From Mycolicibacterium setense (GTDB lineage Bacteria; Actinomycetota; Actinomycetes; Mycobacteriales; Mycobacteriaceae), in assembly GCF_000805385.1 (NCBI RefSeq), contig NZ_JTJW01000006.1, positions 310,001-374,000 on the forward strand: 64,000 bases of DNA. Reading direction: 5' to 3'. The notes beneath the pieces were generated by a model, which was not told the DNA's origin, did not search any database, and worked only from the letters and a program-made list of their open reading frames with translations. Positions within the stretch are counted from its first letter, which is position 1, and every line of letters begins with the position of its first letter. The position numbers and the translations under genes are program-made. This document shows positions 7,991-16,982 of the stretch, piece after piece.

Positions 7991-8784
7991 GGCCGCACCG
8001 CGATTGCCACCAGGTCGAGGCTGTCGTCAATGTCGCGCTCGCCGGCCGGGGTCAGGTCGAAGTCGTCGATACTCACCGCGGCCACATCGGCGAGCAGTTG
8101 TTCGGACCACGGCGCGTCGGCCACGGCACGCTGCACCTGCGCCTCGATGATCGAGCCGCCGTGACGGGCGTCGAGTTCGGCCAGCCCGGCGCCGTGAAAT
8201 ACCCCGAGCATGGATTCAACGGTGAAGCCTGCGTCGTGCAGCAGCTCGGTGAGCTCCGCGGCGTTGAGTTCGCGGGTGTGGAACGGGTTGAGCGGGGTGT
8301 CGCGGCCGGGGGAGAAGGTGATCCGGTTGGGGGTGGAGACCAGGAACACGCCTCCTGGGCGCAGCACCCGGAAACACTCGGAGACGAATTGCCCCTGATC
8401 CCACAAGTGCTCGATGACCTGGAAGTTCACCACGACGTCGACAGAAGCGTCGGCCAGCGGCAGTTCGGCCAGGTTGCCGTGTGTGATCTCCACTCTCGGG
8501 TAGCGGGCCCGCACGTGTGCCACCGTGGCCTCGTCGTAGTCGAGCGCGGTGACCTTGCGCGCGACGTCCGCCAGGAGATCGGCACCGTAGCCCTCACCGC
8601 AGCCGGCCTCCAGGACCTCGCGATCGACGCACCGGCCGGCCAATCGCCGATACACCACCTCGTGACGGCGGAACCAGTAGTTCTCCTCGGCCAGGCCGGG
8701 GATGGTCCGCTCTCCGGTCAGAGGCAGGGCCTGGGGTAGGGCTTGGGTGAGGACACTGTCCGGGCCCTCCGCGTTTGCGCTCAT
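7987..8784 (-). CDS. SAM-dependent methyltransferase (Rv3030-like)
   Basis: The 265-residue class I methyltransferase has motif I VLEAGCGEGYGADLL, the acidic post-I residue in VTALDYDEATV, motif II-like DVVVNFQVIEHLWD and motif III LRPGGVFLVSTPN. In mycobacteria this gene heads the cluster with the GH57 and GT4 genes and is a candidate for 6-O-methylation of glucose in methylglucose lipopolysaccharide; the assignment rests on context. The ATG at 8784 is preceded by TAGCCT with a spacing that fits a leaderless mRNA. The longer frame from ATG 8835 would add 17 residues with no similarity to the catalytic domain. It overlaps the GH57 start by 4 bases and is divergent from etfB. Confidence 0.83.
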   Translation of the reverse strand: MSANAEGPDSVLTQALPQALPLTGERTIPGLAEENYWFRRHEVVYRRLAGRCVDREVLEAGCGEGYGADLLADVARKVTALDYDEATVAHVRARYPRVEITHGNLAELPLADASVDVVVNFQVIEHLWDQGQFVSECFRVLRPGGVFLVSTPNRITFSPGRDTPLNPFHTRELNAAELTELLHDAGFTVESMLGVFHGAGLAELDARHGGSIIEAQVQRAVADAPWSEQLLADVAAVSIDDFDLTPAGERDIDDSLDLVAIAVRP

Positions 8785-8926
8785 TGCAAGGCAGGCTAAC
8801 CCAGCCTTGCCCAGGTTGAAGGGGTCGGTGGCCATTCAACCAACGGTTCCCTCACCTGTGGGGTGTGGTAGGGGAGGCCGGAATACAAAGTCCGACCAGC
8901 TATGGTGTTCCTGCGAACCATCAAAA

Positions 8927-8942
8927 GTTACCGACCGGTAAC
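8927..8942. promoter_or_regulatory. Palindrome upstream of etfBA, candidate repressor site
   Basis: GTTACCG-AC-CGGTAAC is a perfect inverted repeat (7-bp arms, 2-bp centre) 72 bases before the etfB start and next to promoter-like bases (CATGAT, TAGTTG). TTACCGRCCGGTAA-like palindromes are typical of TetR-family regulators of lipid catabolism, but no regulator is encoded beside it, so the factor is unknown. Confidence 0.55.
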
Positions 8943-9013
8943 ATGATGCTAGTTGCCTAGAACGTGATATGAGCCCGGGCCACCGGTCTCATCGAGGAGG
9001 ACGAACCAGAGTC

Positions 9014-9805
9014 ATGACGAACATCGTGGTCCTGATCAAACAGGTCCCAGACACTTGGTCGGAGCGCAAGCTGTCCGACGGCGATTTCACCCTCGACCGC
9101 GAGGCTGCCGACGCCGTGCTCGACGAGATCAACGAGCGCGCCGTGGAAGAGGCGCTGTTGATCAAGGAGCGTGAGGGCGGAGACAGCACCGTCACCGTGC
9201 TGACCGCCGGGCCGGAGCGCGCCACCGAGGCCATCCGCAAGGCGCTGTCCATGGGTGCCGACAAGGCCGTGCACCTCAAGGACGACGGCCTGCACGGCTC
9301 CGACGTGATCCAGACGGGCTGGGCGCTGGCCCGCGCGCTGGGCACCATCGAGGGCACCGAGCTGGTCATCGCCGGTAACGAGGCCACCGACGGTGTCGGC
9401 GGCGCGGTCCCGGCCGTGATCGCCGAGTACCTGGGCCTGCCTCAGCTCACCCACGTGCGCAAGCTGAGCGTCGAGGGCGGCAAGGTCACCGCCGAGCGCG
9501 AGACCGACGACGGCGTGTTCAGCCTCGAGGCCTCGCTGCCGGCCGTGGTCAGCGTCAACGAGAAGATCAACGAGCCCCGCTTCCCCTCCTTCAAGGGCAT
9601 CATGGCCGCGAAGAAGAAGGAAGTCACCGTGCTCACCCTCGCCGAGATCGGCGTGGAAGCCGATGAGGTCGGCGTTGCCAATGCCGGTTCCAAGGTGCTG
9701 TCTTCGACCCCGAAGCCGCCGAAGACCGCCGGTGAGAAGGTGACCGACGAAGGTGACGGCGGTACCAAGATCGCCGAGTACCTGGTCGCACAAAAGCTGA
9801 TCTAG
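9014..9805 (+). CDS. etfB: Electron transfer flavoprotein beta subunit
   Basis: The 263-residue protein starts MTNIVVLIKQVPDTWSERK and carries ETF beta landmarks: SMGADKAVHLKD, then VIAGNEATDGVGGAVPAVIAEYLGLPQLT (AMP-binding region), and the recognition-loop segment LPAVVSVNEKINEPRFPSFK. With EtfA it accepts electrons from acyl-CoA dehydrogenases during fatty-acid beta-oxidation and passes them to the membrane quinone reductase. The start is set by GAGGAGG at 8994-9000 and by the family N-terminus; the longer frame from 8969 is not needed. etfA follows after 45 bases. M. tuberculosis calls this gene fixA. Confidence 0.97.
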   Translation: MTNIVVLIKQVPDTWSERKLSDGDFTLDREAADAVLDEINERAVEEALLIKEREGGDSTVTVLTAGPERATEAIRKALSMGADKAVHLKDDGLHGSDVIQTGWALARALGTIEGTELVIAGNEATDGVGGAVPAVIAEYLGLPQLTHVRKLSVEGGKVTAERETDDGVFSLEASLPAVVSVNEKINEPRFPSFKGIMAAKKKEVTVLTLAEIGVEADEVGVANAGSKVLSSTPKPPKTAGEKVTDEGDGGTKIAEYLVAQKLI

Positions 9806-9850
9806 CAGTTGATTCCTTACTTCCACTCCCGAAAGACGTAACGAGAACTC

Positions 9851-10807
9851 ATGGCTGAAGTACTTGTGCTCGTTGAGCACTCCGAAGGCGCACTGAAGAA
9901 GGTCAGCGCCGAACTAATCACCGCCGCCCGTGCCCTGGGTGAGCCTGCCGCTGTCGTGGTGGGCAAGCCGGGCACCGCGGCCCCGCTGGTCGACGGCCTG
10001 AAGGCCGCCGGTGCGGCCAAGATCTACGTCGCCGAGTCCGACGACGCGGAGAACTACCTGGTCACCCCGGTCGTCGATGTGCTGGCAGGACTGGCCGAGT
10101 CGGCCACCCCCGCCGGCGTCGTCATCGCCGCCACCGCCGACGGCAAGGAAATCGCCGCCCGCCTGGCCGCACGTATCGGCTCGGGCCTGCTGGTCGACGT
10201 GGTCGAGGTCCGTGAAGGCGCAGTGGGTATCCACAGCATCTTCGGTGGTGCCTTCACCGTGGAGGCCCAGGTCACCAGTGACACCCCGGTGATCACCGTC
10301 CGTCCCGGCTCGATCGAGGCCGCCCCGGCCGACGGTGCCGGCGAGGTCGTCAACGTCGACGTCCCGGCCCAGGCCGAGAACGCGACCAAGATCACCAAGC
10401 GCGAGCCCGCAGTTGCCGGTGATCGCCCCGAGCTCACCGAGGCCAGCGTCGTGGTCGCCGGTGGCCGTGGTGTCGGCAGCGCCGAGAGCTTCTCGGTGGT
10501 CGAAGAGCTGGCCGACTCGCTGGGCGGTGCCGTCGGTGCCTCCCGTGCCGCGGTCGACTCCGGTTACTACCCGGGCCAGTTCCAGGTCGGTCAGACCGGT
10601 AAGACCGTGTCGCCGCAGCTGTACATCGCCCTGGGTATCTCCGGTGCGATCCAGCACCGCGCAGGCATGCAGACGTCGAAGACGATCATCGCGGTGAACA
10701 AGGACGAGGAAGCCCCGATCTTCGAGATCGCCGATCTCGGCATCGTCGGCGACCTGTTCAAGGTCAGCCCGCAGCTGACCGAGGCGGTCAAGGCCCGTAA
10801 GGGATAG
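9851..10807 (+). CDS. etfA: Electron transfer flavoprotein alpha subunit
   Basis: The 318-residue protein has an N-terminal domain ([19 protein letters not shown]) and the FAD-binding C-terminal domain with [37 protein letters not shown] and [18 protein letters not shown], all diagnostic of EtfA. It binds the redox-active FAD and pairs with EtfB. The length is normal for the family. There is no strong ribosome site in front of the ATG, so expression may depend on coupling with etfB. A strong terminator follows 18 bases after the stop. M. tuberculosis calls the gene fixB. Confidence 0.97.
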   Translation: MAEVLVLVEHSEGALKKVSAELITAARALGEPAAVVVGKPGTAAPLVDGLKAAGAAKIYVAESDDAENYLVTPVVDVLAGLAESATPAGVVIAATADGKEIAARLAARIGSGLLVDVVEVREGAVGIHSIFGGAFTVEAQVTSDTPVITVRPGSIEAAPADGAGEVVNVDVPAQAENATKITKREPAVAGDRPELTEASVVVAGGRGVGSAESFSVVEELADSLGGAVGASRAAVDSGYYPGQFQVGQTGKTVSPQLYIALGISGAIQHRAGMQTSKTIIAVNKDEEAPIFEIADLGIVGDLFKVSPQLTEAVKARKG

Positions 10808-10825
10808 ATCCCCGACGCGTCAACG

Positions 10826-10860
10826 CAGAACCCCGGTGCACCTGGTGCACCGGGGTTCTG
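10826..10860 (+). terminator. Terminator hairpin of etfBA
   Basis: A perfect 16-bp stem (first arm CAGAACCCCGGTGCAC) with the 3-base loop CTG begins 18 bases after the etfA stop. There is no long U tract, which is common for mycobacterial terminators. Confidence 0.85.
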
Positions 10861-10991
10861 TGCTCTCCGGGGCAACTGGGCGGGGCAGGCGGGCACACCA
10901 GCCGTGCCGACTACGGACTTTCCAGGGTTTGCATCTCGGCAGGCAGTGCCAGTGTTGGTTCTGTCAGCACGTCGAGAAAAGGATTCGCACA

Positions 10992-11735
10992 ATGAAAATC
11001 ACAGTCATAGGTGCCAGCGGCCAGATCGGCTCGCGGGTGGTGCGGTTGCTCACCGAAGCCGGGCACGACGTAGTGGCCGCCTCCCTGTCGTCGGGCGCCG
11101 ATGTCCTCACCGGCGCGGGCCTGGTGGAGGCGCTCAGCGGGGCCGAGGTGTTGGTCGACGTGGTCAACTCGCCCTCGTTCGAAGACGGTCCCGTGATGGA
11201 CTTCTTCACCAAGTCCTCACACAATCTGGCGGCCGCCGCCAAGGAGACGGGTGTCGGGCACTACGTCGCGCTGTCAATCGTGGGCGCCGACGGCTTGCCG
11301 GACAGCGGCTACATGCGGGCCAAGGTGGCTCAGGAGAACAACATCACCGGCTCCGGGTTGCCCTACACGATCGTGCGGGCCACGCAATTCCAGGAGTTCG
11401 CCGAGGCCATCACCGGTTCGTTGGTGGTGGGCGACGAGGTACGTGTCCCCGACGCGCGGATCCAGCTGATCTCCGTCGACGACGTCGCCGCCGAGGTGGC
11501 GAAGGTGGCGCAGGCCGCGCCGCGGGACGGCATCGTCAACATCGGTGGGCCAGAAAAGCTGTCGTTCGCCGACATGGCCCGCGCGGTGCTGGCCAAGCAG
11601 GGTGACGACAAGCCTGTCGTGATCGATCCGCAGGCAACGTATTTCGGAACGGCGGTCGACGACAACAGCCTGGTGACCGGCGACGACGGAATCTTGGGTG
11701 AGATCCGTTTCGCCGACTCGATCGCGGCGAACTGA
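10992..11735 (+). CDS. NmrA-like NAD(P)-binding SDR protein
   Basis: The 247-residue atypical short-chain dehydrogenase starts [20 protein letters not shown], with the GxxGxxG dinucleotide-binding loop. It lacks a clear YxxxK pair and resembles NmrA/YwnB-type proteins that bind NAD(P) and may act as reductases or redox sensors. AAAGGA lies 9 bases before the ATG. It is the first gene of a tight three-gene operon with a cupin and a nitroreductase. This operon is not present between etfA and the GNAT gene in M. tuberculosis as I know it, so it looks like an accessory insertion. The substrate is unknown. Confidence 0.75.
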   Translation: MKITVIGASGQIGSRVVRLLTEAGHDVVAASLSSGADVLTGAGLVEALSGAEVLVDVVNSPSFEDGPVMDFFTKSSHNLAAAAKETGVGHYVALSIVGADGLPDSGYMRAKVAQENNITGSGLPYTIVRATQFQEFAEAITGSLVVGDEVRVPDARIQLISVDDVAAEVAKVAQAAPRDGIVNIGGPEKLSFADMARAVLAKQGDDKPVVIDPQATYFGTAVDDNSLVTGDDGILGEIRFADSIAAN

Positions 11736-11736
11736 C

Positions 11737-12147
11737 ATGCCCGTCTCGGCTGAGCGCGAGCAGGCGCTCCACGATGCGATGACCGTGATCGCCAGTGTGA
11801 CACCGCCGTTCATCCCGCCGAACGCCGAGGTGATGACGACGATCATCGAGTGGCCCGCCGGGTCGCCCGGGGCGCCGCCACACCGCCATCCGGCCGGACC
11901 CGCCTTCGGCTACGTGCTCGAGGGTGAAATGCTGTTCGAGTTGGAGGGTGAGGCTCCGCGGGTGGTCAAGGCGGGGGAGGCGTTCTGGGAACCGGGCGGT
12001 GACGTCATCCATTACTCGGATGCCAACAACCGCGACGATATCCCGCTGCGATTCCTCGTCAACATGCTGTGCGTACCCGGTCAACCGATGCTCGTCATCG
12101 TCGATGACGAAGAACTCGAAGCCCGCAAGGATCAGCGAGTCCGCTGA
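11737..12147 (+). CDS. Small cupin-domain protein
   Basis: The 136-residue protein is a single cupin barrel. The metal-ligand motif is visible as PHRHPAGPAFGYVLEGEMLF followed by GEAFWEPGGDVIHYSDANN, giving a probable 3-His/1-Glu site. Such proteins include dioxygenases, isomerases and ligand sensors, and no specific activity can be assigned. The ATG lies one base after the stop of the SDR gene, and its own stop overlaps the start of the nitroreductase (TGATG), so all three should be translated together. The ATG at 11737 (MPVSAEREQ) was preferred because the longer frame overlaps the SDR coding end. Confidence 0.8.
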   Translation: MPVSAEREQALHDAMTVIASVTPPFIPPNAEVMTTIIEWPAGSPGAPPHRHPAGPAFGYVLEGEMLFELEGEAPRVVKAGEAFWEPGGDVIHYSDANNRDDIPLRFLVNMLCVPGQPMLVIVDDEELEARKDQRVR

Positions 12148-12806
12148 TGGCCGAGTTTGCAGACGTCGTCCGATCGCGTCGATCGTCACGAATGTTCTTG
12201 CCGGACAAGGCTATTCCGCGCGAACTTCTGGAACAAGCACTCGCGCTGGCGATCCGGGCGCCGTCGAACTCGAACACACAGCCCTGGCACGTCTTCTTCG
12301 CCACCGGTGAGCGGCGCGTCCGATTGGTGGACGCGCTGCTCACCGCGGTCGAGGCGGCGCCGCCGGAGATCGGCTCGGCCGGCCTGCCTGCACGGTTCGC
12401 CCATCTGCGCCGGGAGAGTGGCGCCCTGGTCTATGGGGCCATGGGGATCGCCCGGGACGACGCCGAGGCCCGCTGGGCGGCTCAGAAGCGCAACTGGACG
12501 TTCTTCCACGCGCCGGTCGCCGGGGTGGTCTGCATGCACCGAGACTTCACCAACGTCGACGCGCTCGGGGTCGGGATGTTCCTGCAGACCCTGTTGCTGG
12601 CGTTGAACGAAAGGGGTGTCGGCAGTTGCGTGCAGGTGTCCATCTCGTTCTATCCGGACGTGCTGCGTGAACACCTCGGCATCCCGGACGAACTGACGAT
12701 TCTGTGCGGGGTGTCGATCGGCTATGCCGACCCCGGTTTTCCGGCCAACCACCTCGATACCCCGCGCAACCCGATCGGCGAGAACGTGGTGTTCCTCGAC
12801 GACTGA
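12147..12806 (+). CDS. Nitroreductase-family FMN oxidoreductase
   Basis: The 219-residue protein has the FMN-binding start of the nitroreductase fold (VRSRRSSRMFLPDKAIPREL, then RAPSNSNTQPWHVFFATG) and the C-terminal flavin segment ELTILCGVSIGYADP. Members reduce nitroaromatics, quinones or enoates with NAD(P)H, so this enzyme could influence sensitivity to nitro drugs; that is speculation from the family. The start ATG overlaps the cupin stop by one base. With the SDR and cupin it forms a small redox operon, possibly for detoxifying or breaking down an aromatic or electrophilic compound. Confidence 0.85.
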   Translation: MAEFADVVRSRRSSRMFLPDKAIPRELLEQALALAIRAPSNSNTQPWHVFFATGERRVRLVDALLTAVEAAPPEIGSAGLPARFAHLRRESGALVYGAMGIARDDAEARWAAQKRNWTFFHAPVAGVVCMHRDFTNVDALGVGMFLQTLLLALNERGVGSCVQVSISFYPDVLREHLGIPDELTILCGVSIGYADPGFPANHLDTPRNPIGENVVFLDD

Positions 12807-12892
12807 GGGCCGTCCAAAAAGTCACCTGGCGCTCACAGACATGTCACACGGGCGATGCCGTACGGAGACCCCACTGGGCGACCGTGCAGGTT

Positions 12893-13753
12893 ATGAGCAC
12901 TGCATCTGTACTCATCGCCGCTGATCACACCGACAGCGCGGCGTCCGATGCGCCGCGCTACACCCTTTTGTTGTCCGCCGATTCCGAGCTCATCGAAGCC
13001 GCCCAGCGGCTCCGGCACGACGTGTTCACCTCCGAACCCGGATTCGCCTTGGCCGGGGGGAGCCCGGAATTCGCGGCCGGACGTGACGCCGACCGGTTCG
13101 ACGAGCACTGCGACCACCTGCTGGTGCGTGAGGACCGCACCGGTGAGTTGGTGGGCTGCTACCGGATGCTGCCCCCGCCCGGCGCCATCGCCGCCGGCGG
13201 GCTCTACACCGCCACCGAGTTCGACGTACGCGGGCTCGACCCGCTGCGCCCGTCCCTGGTCGAGATGGGCCGCGCGGTGGTGCGGGCCGATCACCGCAAC
13301 GGTGCCGTGGTCCTGCTGATGTGGGCGGGCATCCTGGCCTACCTCGACCACTCCGGGTACGACTACGTGGCGGGCTGTGTTTCGGTGCCGGTCGCGGGGA
13401 ACTCCGACGGCCCGCCTGGAACCCAGATCCGGGGAATCCGTGACTTCGTGCGGCGTCGCCACGCCGCTCCCGCCGAACACACGGTGTATCCGTACCGGCC
13501 GGTGGTTCTCGACGGCAGGGGACTCGATGACATCGAGCCTCCGTCGCGGACCACGGTGCCGCCGCTGATGCGCGGTTATCTGCGGCTCGGCGCCCAGGTA
13601 TGCGGGGAACCGGCCCACGATCCGGACTTCGGGGTGGGGGACTTCCCGGCTCTGCTGGACAAACGCCGCGCGGACGTCCGCTACCTCAAGCGCCTTCGGT
13701 CGGTCTCGGCGGCCGCCGACCTGGCCGACGGGATGAGCGGGGGCGCGTCGTGA
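12893..13753 (+). CDS. OlsB-like/GNAT N-acyltransferase (Rv3027c-like)
   Basis: The 286-residue protein belongs to the COG3176 group (annotated as putative hemolysin, GNAT, or ornithine-acyl-ACP acyltransferase). Family-type stretches include QRLRHDVFTSEPGFALAGG, DRFDEHCDHLLVREDRTGELVGCYRML, RPSLVEMGRAVVRADHRNGAV and DYVAGCVSVPV. OlsB enzymes attach a 3-hydroxyacyl chain to ornithine. The stop overlaps the GTG start of a PlsC-type acyltransferase, the same order as olsB-olsA in ornithine-lipid producers, so an aminolipid role is a fair hypothesis. The ATG at 12893 was chosen as the first Met near the domain; an upstream open frame from 12704 overlaps the nitroreductase and is unlikely. Confidence 0.75.
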   Translation: MSTASVLIAADHTDSAASDAPRYTLLLSADSELIEAAQRLRHDVFTSEPGFALAGGSPEFAAGRDADRFDEHCDHLLVREDRTGELVGCYRMLPPPGAIAAGGLYTATEFDVRGLDPLRPSLVEMGRAVVRADHRNGAVVLLMWAGILAYLDHSGYDYVAGCVSVPVAGNSDGPPGTQIRGIRDFVRRRHAAPAEHTVYPYRPVVLDGRGLDDIEPPSRTTVPPLMRGYLRLGAQVCGEPAHDPDFGVGDFPALLDKRRADVRYLKRLRSVSAAADLADGMSGGAS

Positions 13754-14631
13754 CCACGCCCCGGACGCGGGGAGCGCAGCTGGATCCCGTACGCGAGCAT
13801 TCCTGGCTGCCCAAGGCCTCGTGCGACGCCAGTTGCGTACATGCAGGTGGCGCCGACGCGGGACGTCGGTTCGTGGTCTGGATCCGCACCACGGTGCGGG
13901 TGGTCATGGCGGTACTGCTGGCACCCGGCGTGCCGCTGCTGGCGGTACCGATACCCGGCCGCTCGCACGTACAGCGGTTCTACTGCCGGTTGATGCTGCG
14001 CTGCTTCGGGGTGCGAATCACCTTGTCGGGCGGGCCGATTCGCAACCTGCAAGGCGTTCTGGTGGTCAGCGGCCATGTGTCCTGGCTGGACATCTTCACA
14101 GTCGGTGCGGTGCTGCCCGGATCGTTCGTGGCCCGTGCCGACCTGGTCGAGTGGCCCGCGGTGGGGCGGTTGGCGCGGGTGATGAAGGTCATCCCGATCG
14201 ACCGGGGCAGCCTGCGCCGGCTGCCCGCGGTGGTGCAGACCGTGGCCGAACGCCTGCGCGCCGGGCACACCGTGGTGGCCTTCCCGGAGGGCACCACGTG
14301 GTGCGGGCTGGGGTACGGATCGTTCCGGCCGGCGATGTTCCAGGCTGCCATCGACGCGGCCAGGCCGGTCCAGCCGTTGCGGCTGGTCTACCGCCACCGC
14401 GACGGACGGCCGTCGACGATCCCGGCTTTTGTTGCGGAGGACACCCTGCTGCGGTCGGTGCGGCGGGTCATCACCGCACGTCGCACGGTGTGCCACGTCC
14501 ACGTGGGATCGCTGCAGCTGCCCGGTGACGATCGACGGGCACTGGCCGGGCGCTGCGAGGCCGTGGTCCGTTCAGATCGGACCGAGCGCCAGGAGCGCCC
14601 TGATGCTCCCGCGCACGTTCTGGTGGCATGA
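13750..14631 (+). CDS. PlsC-type 1-acylglycerol-phosphate acyltransferase (Rv3026c-like)
   Basis: The 293-residue protein has an N-terminal membrane segment (VRVVMAVLLAPGVPLLAVPI) and the PlsC/LPLAT blocks in order: HX4D as SGHVSWLDIF, then ARADLVEWPAVGRLARVMKVIPIDRG, and VVAFPEGTTWCGLGYGSFRPAMFQAA with the FPEGTT motif. It probably acylates a lysolipid at the inner membrane. The GTG start overlaps the previous stop (GTGA), arguing that the two acyltransferases work in one pathway. Candidate products are phosphatidic acid or, by analogy with OlsA, an acyloxyacyl aminolipid. The N-terminal coding bases 13763-13780 resemble a degenerate copy of the repeat at 24026. Confidence 0.85.
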   Translation: MTTPRTRGAQLDPVREHSWLPKASCDASCVHAGGADAGRRFVVWIRTTVRVVMAVLLAPGVPLLAVPIPGRSHVQRFYCRLMLRCFGVRITLSGGPIRNLQGVLVVSGHVSWLDIFTVGAVLPGSFVARADLVEWPAVGRLARVMKVIPIDRGSLRRLPAVVQTVAERLRAGHTVVAFPEGTTWCGLGYGSFRPAMFQAAIDAARPVQPLRLVYRHRDGRPSTIPAFVAEDTLLRSVRRVITARRTVCHVHVGSLQLPGDDRRALAGRCEAVVRSDRTERQERPDAPAHVLVA

Positions 14632-14678
14632 GGCGGCCGGAAAGCGGGTAGTTCGCCAGCGGCTATCCTAGGAGGGTT

Positions 14679-15905
14679 ATGGCCTCCATCCTGACCTCCT
14701 CCTCAGGCGGGCCGGTCTATCTCGATCACGCCGCCACCACCCCGATGCACGCCGCTGCCATCGAGGCGATGACCGCTGCGCTGGCCGCCGTCGGCAACGC
14801 GTCCTCGCTGCATGGTTCCGGCCGGCTGGCGCGTCGGCGGATGGAGGAGGCGCGCGAGACGTTGGCCCAGCTGCTGGGTTGCCGTCCTTCGGAGGTGATC
14901 TTCACCGCCGGTGGCACCGAGAGCGACAACCTCGCCGTCAAGGGCATCTACTGGGCTCGCCGCGATGCTGAGCCGACGCGGCGCCGGATCATCACCACTG
15001 CCGTCGAGCACCACGCCGTTCTCGACGCCGTGCAATGGCTGGTCGACCATGAAGATGCCGAGGTGACCTGGCTGCCGGTCGACGCCGAGGGAGCCGTGGC
15101 ACCCGAGTCGCTGCGCTCGGCCCTGCAGGCCGGCGACGGACCCGCAGACGTCGCGCTCGTCAGCGTCATGTGGGCGAACAACGAGGTCGGCACGATCATG
15201 CCGATCGCCGAGCTGGCCGCCGTCGCGGCCGAGTACGACGTCCCGGTGCACAGCGATGCCATCCAGGCCGTAGGCCAGATCCCGGTCGATTTCGCGGCCA
15301 CCGGCCTGGCGGCGATGAGCGTCGCCGCGCACAAGTTCGGCGGCCCGATGGGCGTCGGCGCCCTGGTACTGCGTCGCGACACCGCCTGTGTGCCGCTGCT
15401 GCACGGTGGCGGGCAGGAGCGCGACGTCCGTTCCGGTACGCCCGACGTGGCCGGCGCGGTGGCGATGGCGGCGGCCGCCGAGGTGGCCGTCGGCGGGCTC
15501 GCCGAGCACGCTGCGCGGGTGCAGGCACTGCGGGACCGGCTGATCGACGGTGTGCTGGCCACGATCGAGGACACCCATCTCAACGGTCCGCGAGGTGGCG
15601 GCCGGCTTCCCGCCAACACCCACTTCACTTTCCGCGGTTGCGAAGGCGACTCGCTTCTGATGCTGCTCGACGCCAAGGGTGTCGAATGCTCCACCGGCTC
15701 TGCGTGTACCGCCGGCGTGGCGCAGCCGTCGCACGTCCTGATCGCCATGGGTGCCGATCCGGCGACGGCGCGGGGCTCACTGCGGTTCTCGTTGGGACAC
15801 ACCAGCACTGACGCCGACATCGACGCAGTGCTCGAGGTGTTGCCCGCGGCTGTCGAGCGGGCCCGGCAGGCGGCCCTTGCCAGTGCGGGGAGGACTTTCT
15901 CATGA
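14679..15905 (+). CDS. iscS: Cysteine desulfurase, NifS/IscS type (Rv3025c-like)
   Basis: The 408-residue class V aminotransferase-fold enzyme has [18 protein letters not shown], the PLP-Schiff-base Lys in [17 protein letters not shown], and the catalytic Cys loop [20 protein letters not shown]. It takes sulfur from cysteine as an enzyme persulfide. The next gene, mnmA, overlaps by 4 bases and needs exactly such a sulfur donor for tRNA thiolation, so tRNA 2-thiouridine synthesis is a likely role besides Fe-S cluster supply. The start follows AGGAGGG at 14670-14676 with good spacing. The 12 residues before YLDHAAT are slightly longer than in some relatives. Confidence 0.93.
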   Translation: MASILTSSSGGPVYLDHAATTPMHAAAIEAMTAALAAVGNASSLHGSGRLARRRMEEARETLAQLLGCRPSEVIFTAGGTESDNLAVKGIYWARRDAEPTRRRIITTAVEHHAVLDAVQWLVDHEDAEVTWLPVDAEGAVAPESLRSALQAGDGPADVALVSVMWANNEVGTIMPIAELAAVAAEYDVPVHSDAIQAVGQIPVDFAATGLAAMSVAAHKFGGPMGVGALVLRRDTACVPLLHGGGQERDVRSGTPDVAGAVAMAAAAEVAVGGLAEHAARVQALRDRLIDGVLATIEDTHLNGPRGGGRLPANTHFTFRGCEGDSLLMLLDAKGVECSTGSACTAGVAQPSHVLIAMGADPATARGSLRFSLGHTSTDADIDAVLEVLPAAVERARQAALASAGRTFS

Positions 15906-16972
15906 GGGTCCTGGTCGCGATGAGCGGTGGCGTGGATTCCTCGGTGGCCGCCGCCCGGATGGTCGACGCGGGCCATGACGTCGTCGGTGTCCACATGGCG
16001 CTGTCCTCGGCGCCGGGAACATTGCGCACCGGATCGCGGGGGTGCTGTTCCAAGGAGGACGCCGGCGATGCCCGCCGGGTGGCCGACATTCTCGACATCC
16101 CGTTCTATGTATGGGATTTCGCCGAGCGGTTCAAGGACGACGTGATCGACGACTTCGTCGAGTCGTACGCCCGGGGCGAAACTCCGAACCCTTGTGTGCG
16201 CTGCAACGAGCGGATCAAGTTCTCCGCGCTGGCCGCGCGGGCGCTGGCGCTCGGTTTCGACGCTGTCGCCACCGGTCACTATGCGCGGCTGGCCGACGGG
16301 CGGCTGCGCCGCGCTGTCGACGCCGACAAGGACCAGTCCTATGTGCTGGGCGTGCTGACCGCCGAACAGCTGGCGCACGCGATCTTCCCGATCGGCGACA
16401 CACCCAAGTCGCAGATCCGCGCCGAGGCCGCCGAGCGTGGCCTGGCCGTCGCGAAGAAGCCCGACAGCCATGACATCTGCTTCATCCCCTCCGGGGACAC
16501 CCAGGCGTTCCTGGGCGCCCGCATCGGAGTTCGGCGTGGCGCGGTCATCGACAACGAGGGCACCGTGCTCGCCGAACATGAAGGCGTGCACGGTTTCACG
16601 ATCGGGCAGCGCAAGGGTCTGGGCATCGCCGGACCGGGTGCGGACGGCCGGCCGCGGTATGTGACCGCGATCGATGCCGAGACGGGCACCGTGCGGGTGG
16701 GATCGGTCGAGGACCTCGAGATCTGGGAACTGGTCGGCGACAAGCCGGTGTTCACCAGCGGGGTTGCCCTGCACGGGCCGGTGGAGTGCCAGATTCAGGT
16801 GCGTGCGCACGGCGGGATCACCGACGCGGTGGCCGAGCTGCGCGACGGCAGGCTGTCGGTATCGCTGCGGGCACCGTTGCGGGGCGTGGCACCCGGGCAG
16901 ACCATGGTGCTGTACCGGCCTGACGTCGAGGGCGACGAGGTCATCGCCAGCGCGACCATCACGCGCGCGTGA
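15902..16972 (+). CDS. mnmA: tRNA 2-thiouridylase MnmA (TrmU)
   Basis: The 356-residue enzyme begins with the PP-loop ATPase motif [20 protein letters not shown], continues with [17 protein letters not shown] (first catalytic Cys), ATGHYARL and [11 protein letters not shown], and has the second catalytic Cys in [13 protein letters not shown]. The C-terminal part is the beta-barrel tRNA-binding domain. It adenylates U34 of tRNA-Lys, -Glu and -Gln and replaces O2 with sulfur. The ATG overlaps the stop of the cysteine desulfurase (ATGA), consistent with direct sulfur transfer. A MetE-like gene follows. Confidence 0.97.
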   Translation: MRVLVAMSGGVDSSVAAARMVDAGHDVVGVHMALSSAPGTLRTGSRGCCSKEDAGDARRVADILDIPFYVWDFAERFKDDVIDDFVESYARGETPNPCVRCNERIKFSALAARALALGFDAVATGHYARLADGRLRRAVDADKDQSYVLGVLTAEQLAHAIFPIGDTPKSQIRAEAAERGLAVAKKPDSHDICFIPSGDTQAFLGARIGVRRGAVIDNEGTVLAEHEGVHGFTIGQRKGLGIAGPGADGRPRYVTAIDAETGTVRVGSVEDLEIWELVGDKPVFTSGVALHGPVECQIQVRAHGGITDAVAELRDGRLSVSLRAPLRGVAPGQTMVLYRPDVEGDEVIASATITRA

Positions 16973-16982
16973 GCGTTTTCGA

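Noticed and set aside
8788..8806. Possible IdeR-type iron box (AGGCTAACC core) before the methyltransferase gene.
   Set aside because: Only about 12 of 19 consensus positions match and the left half is poor; the similarity comes mostly from the TTAGCCT -10 element.
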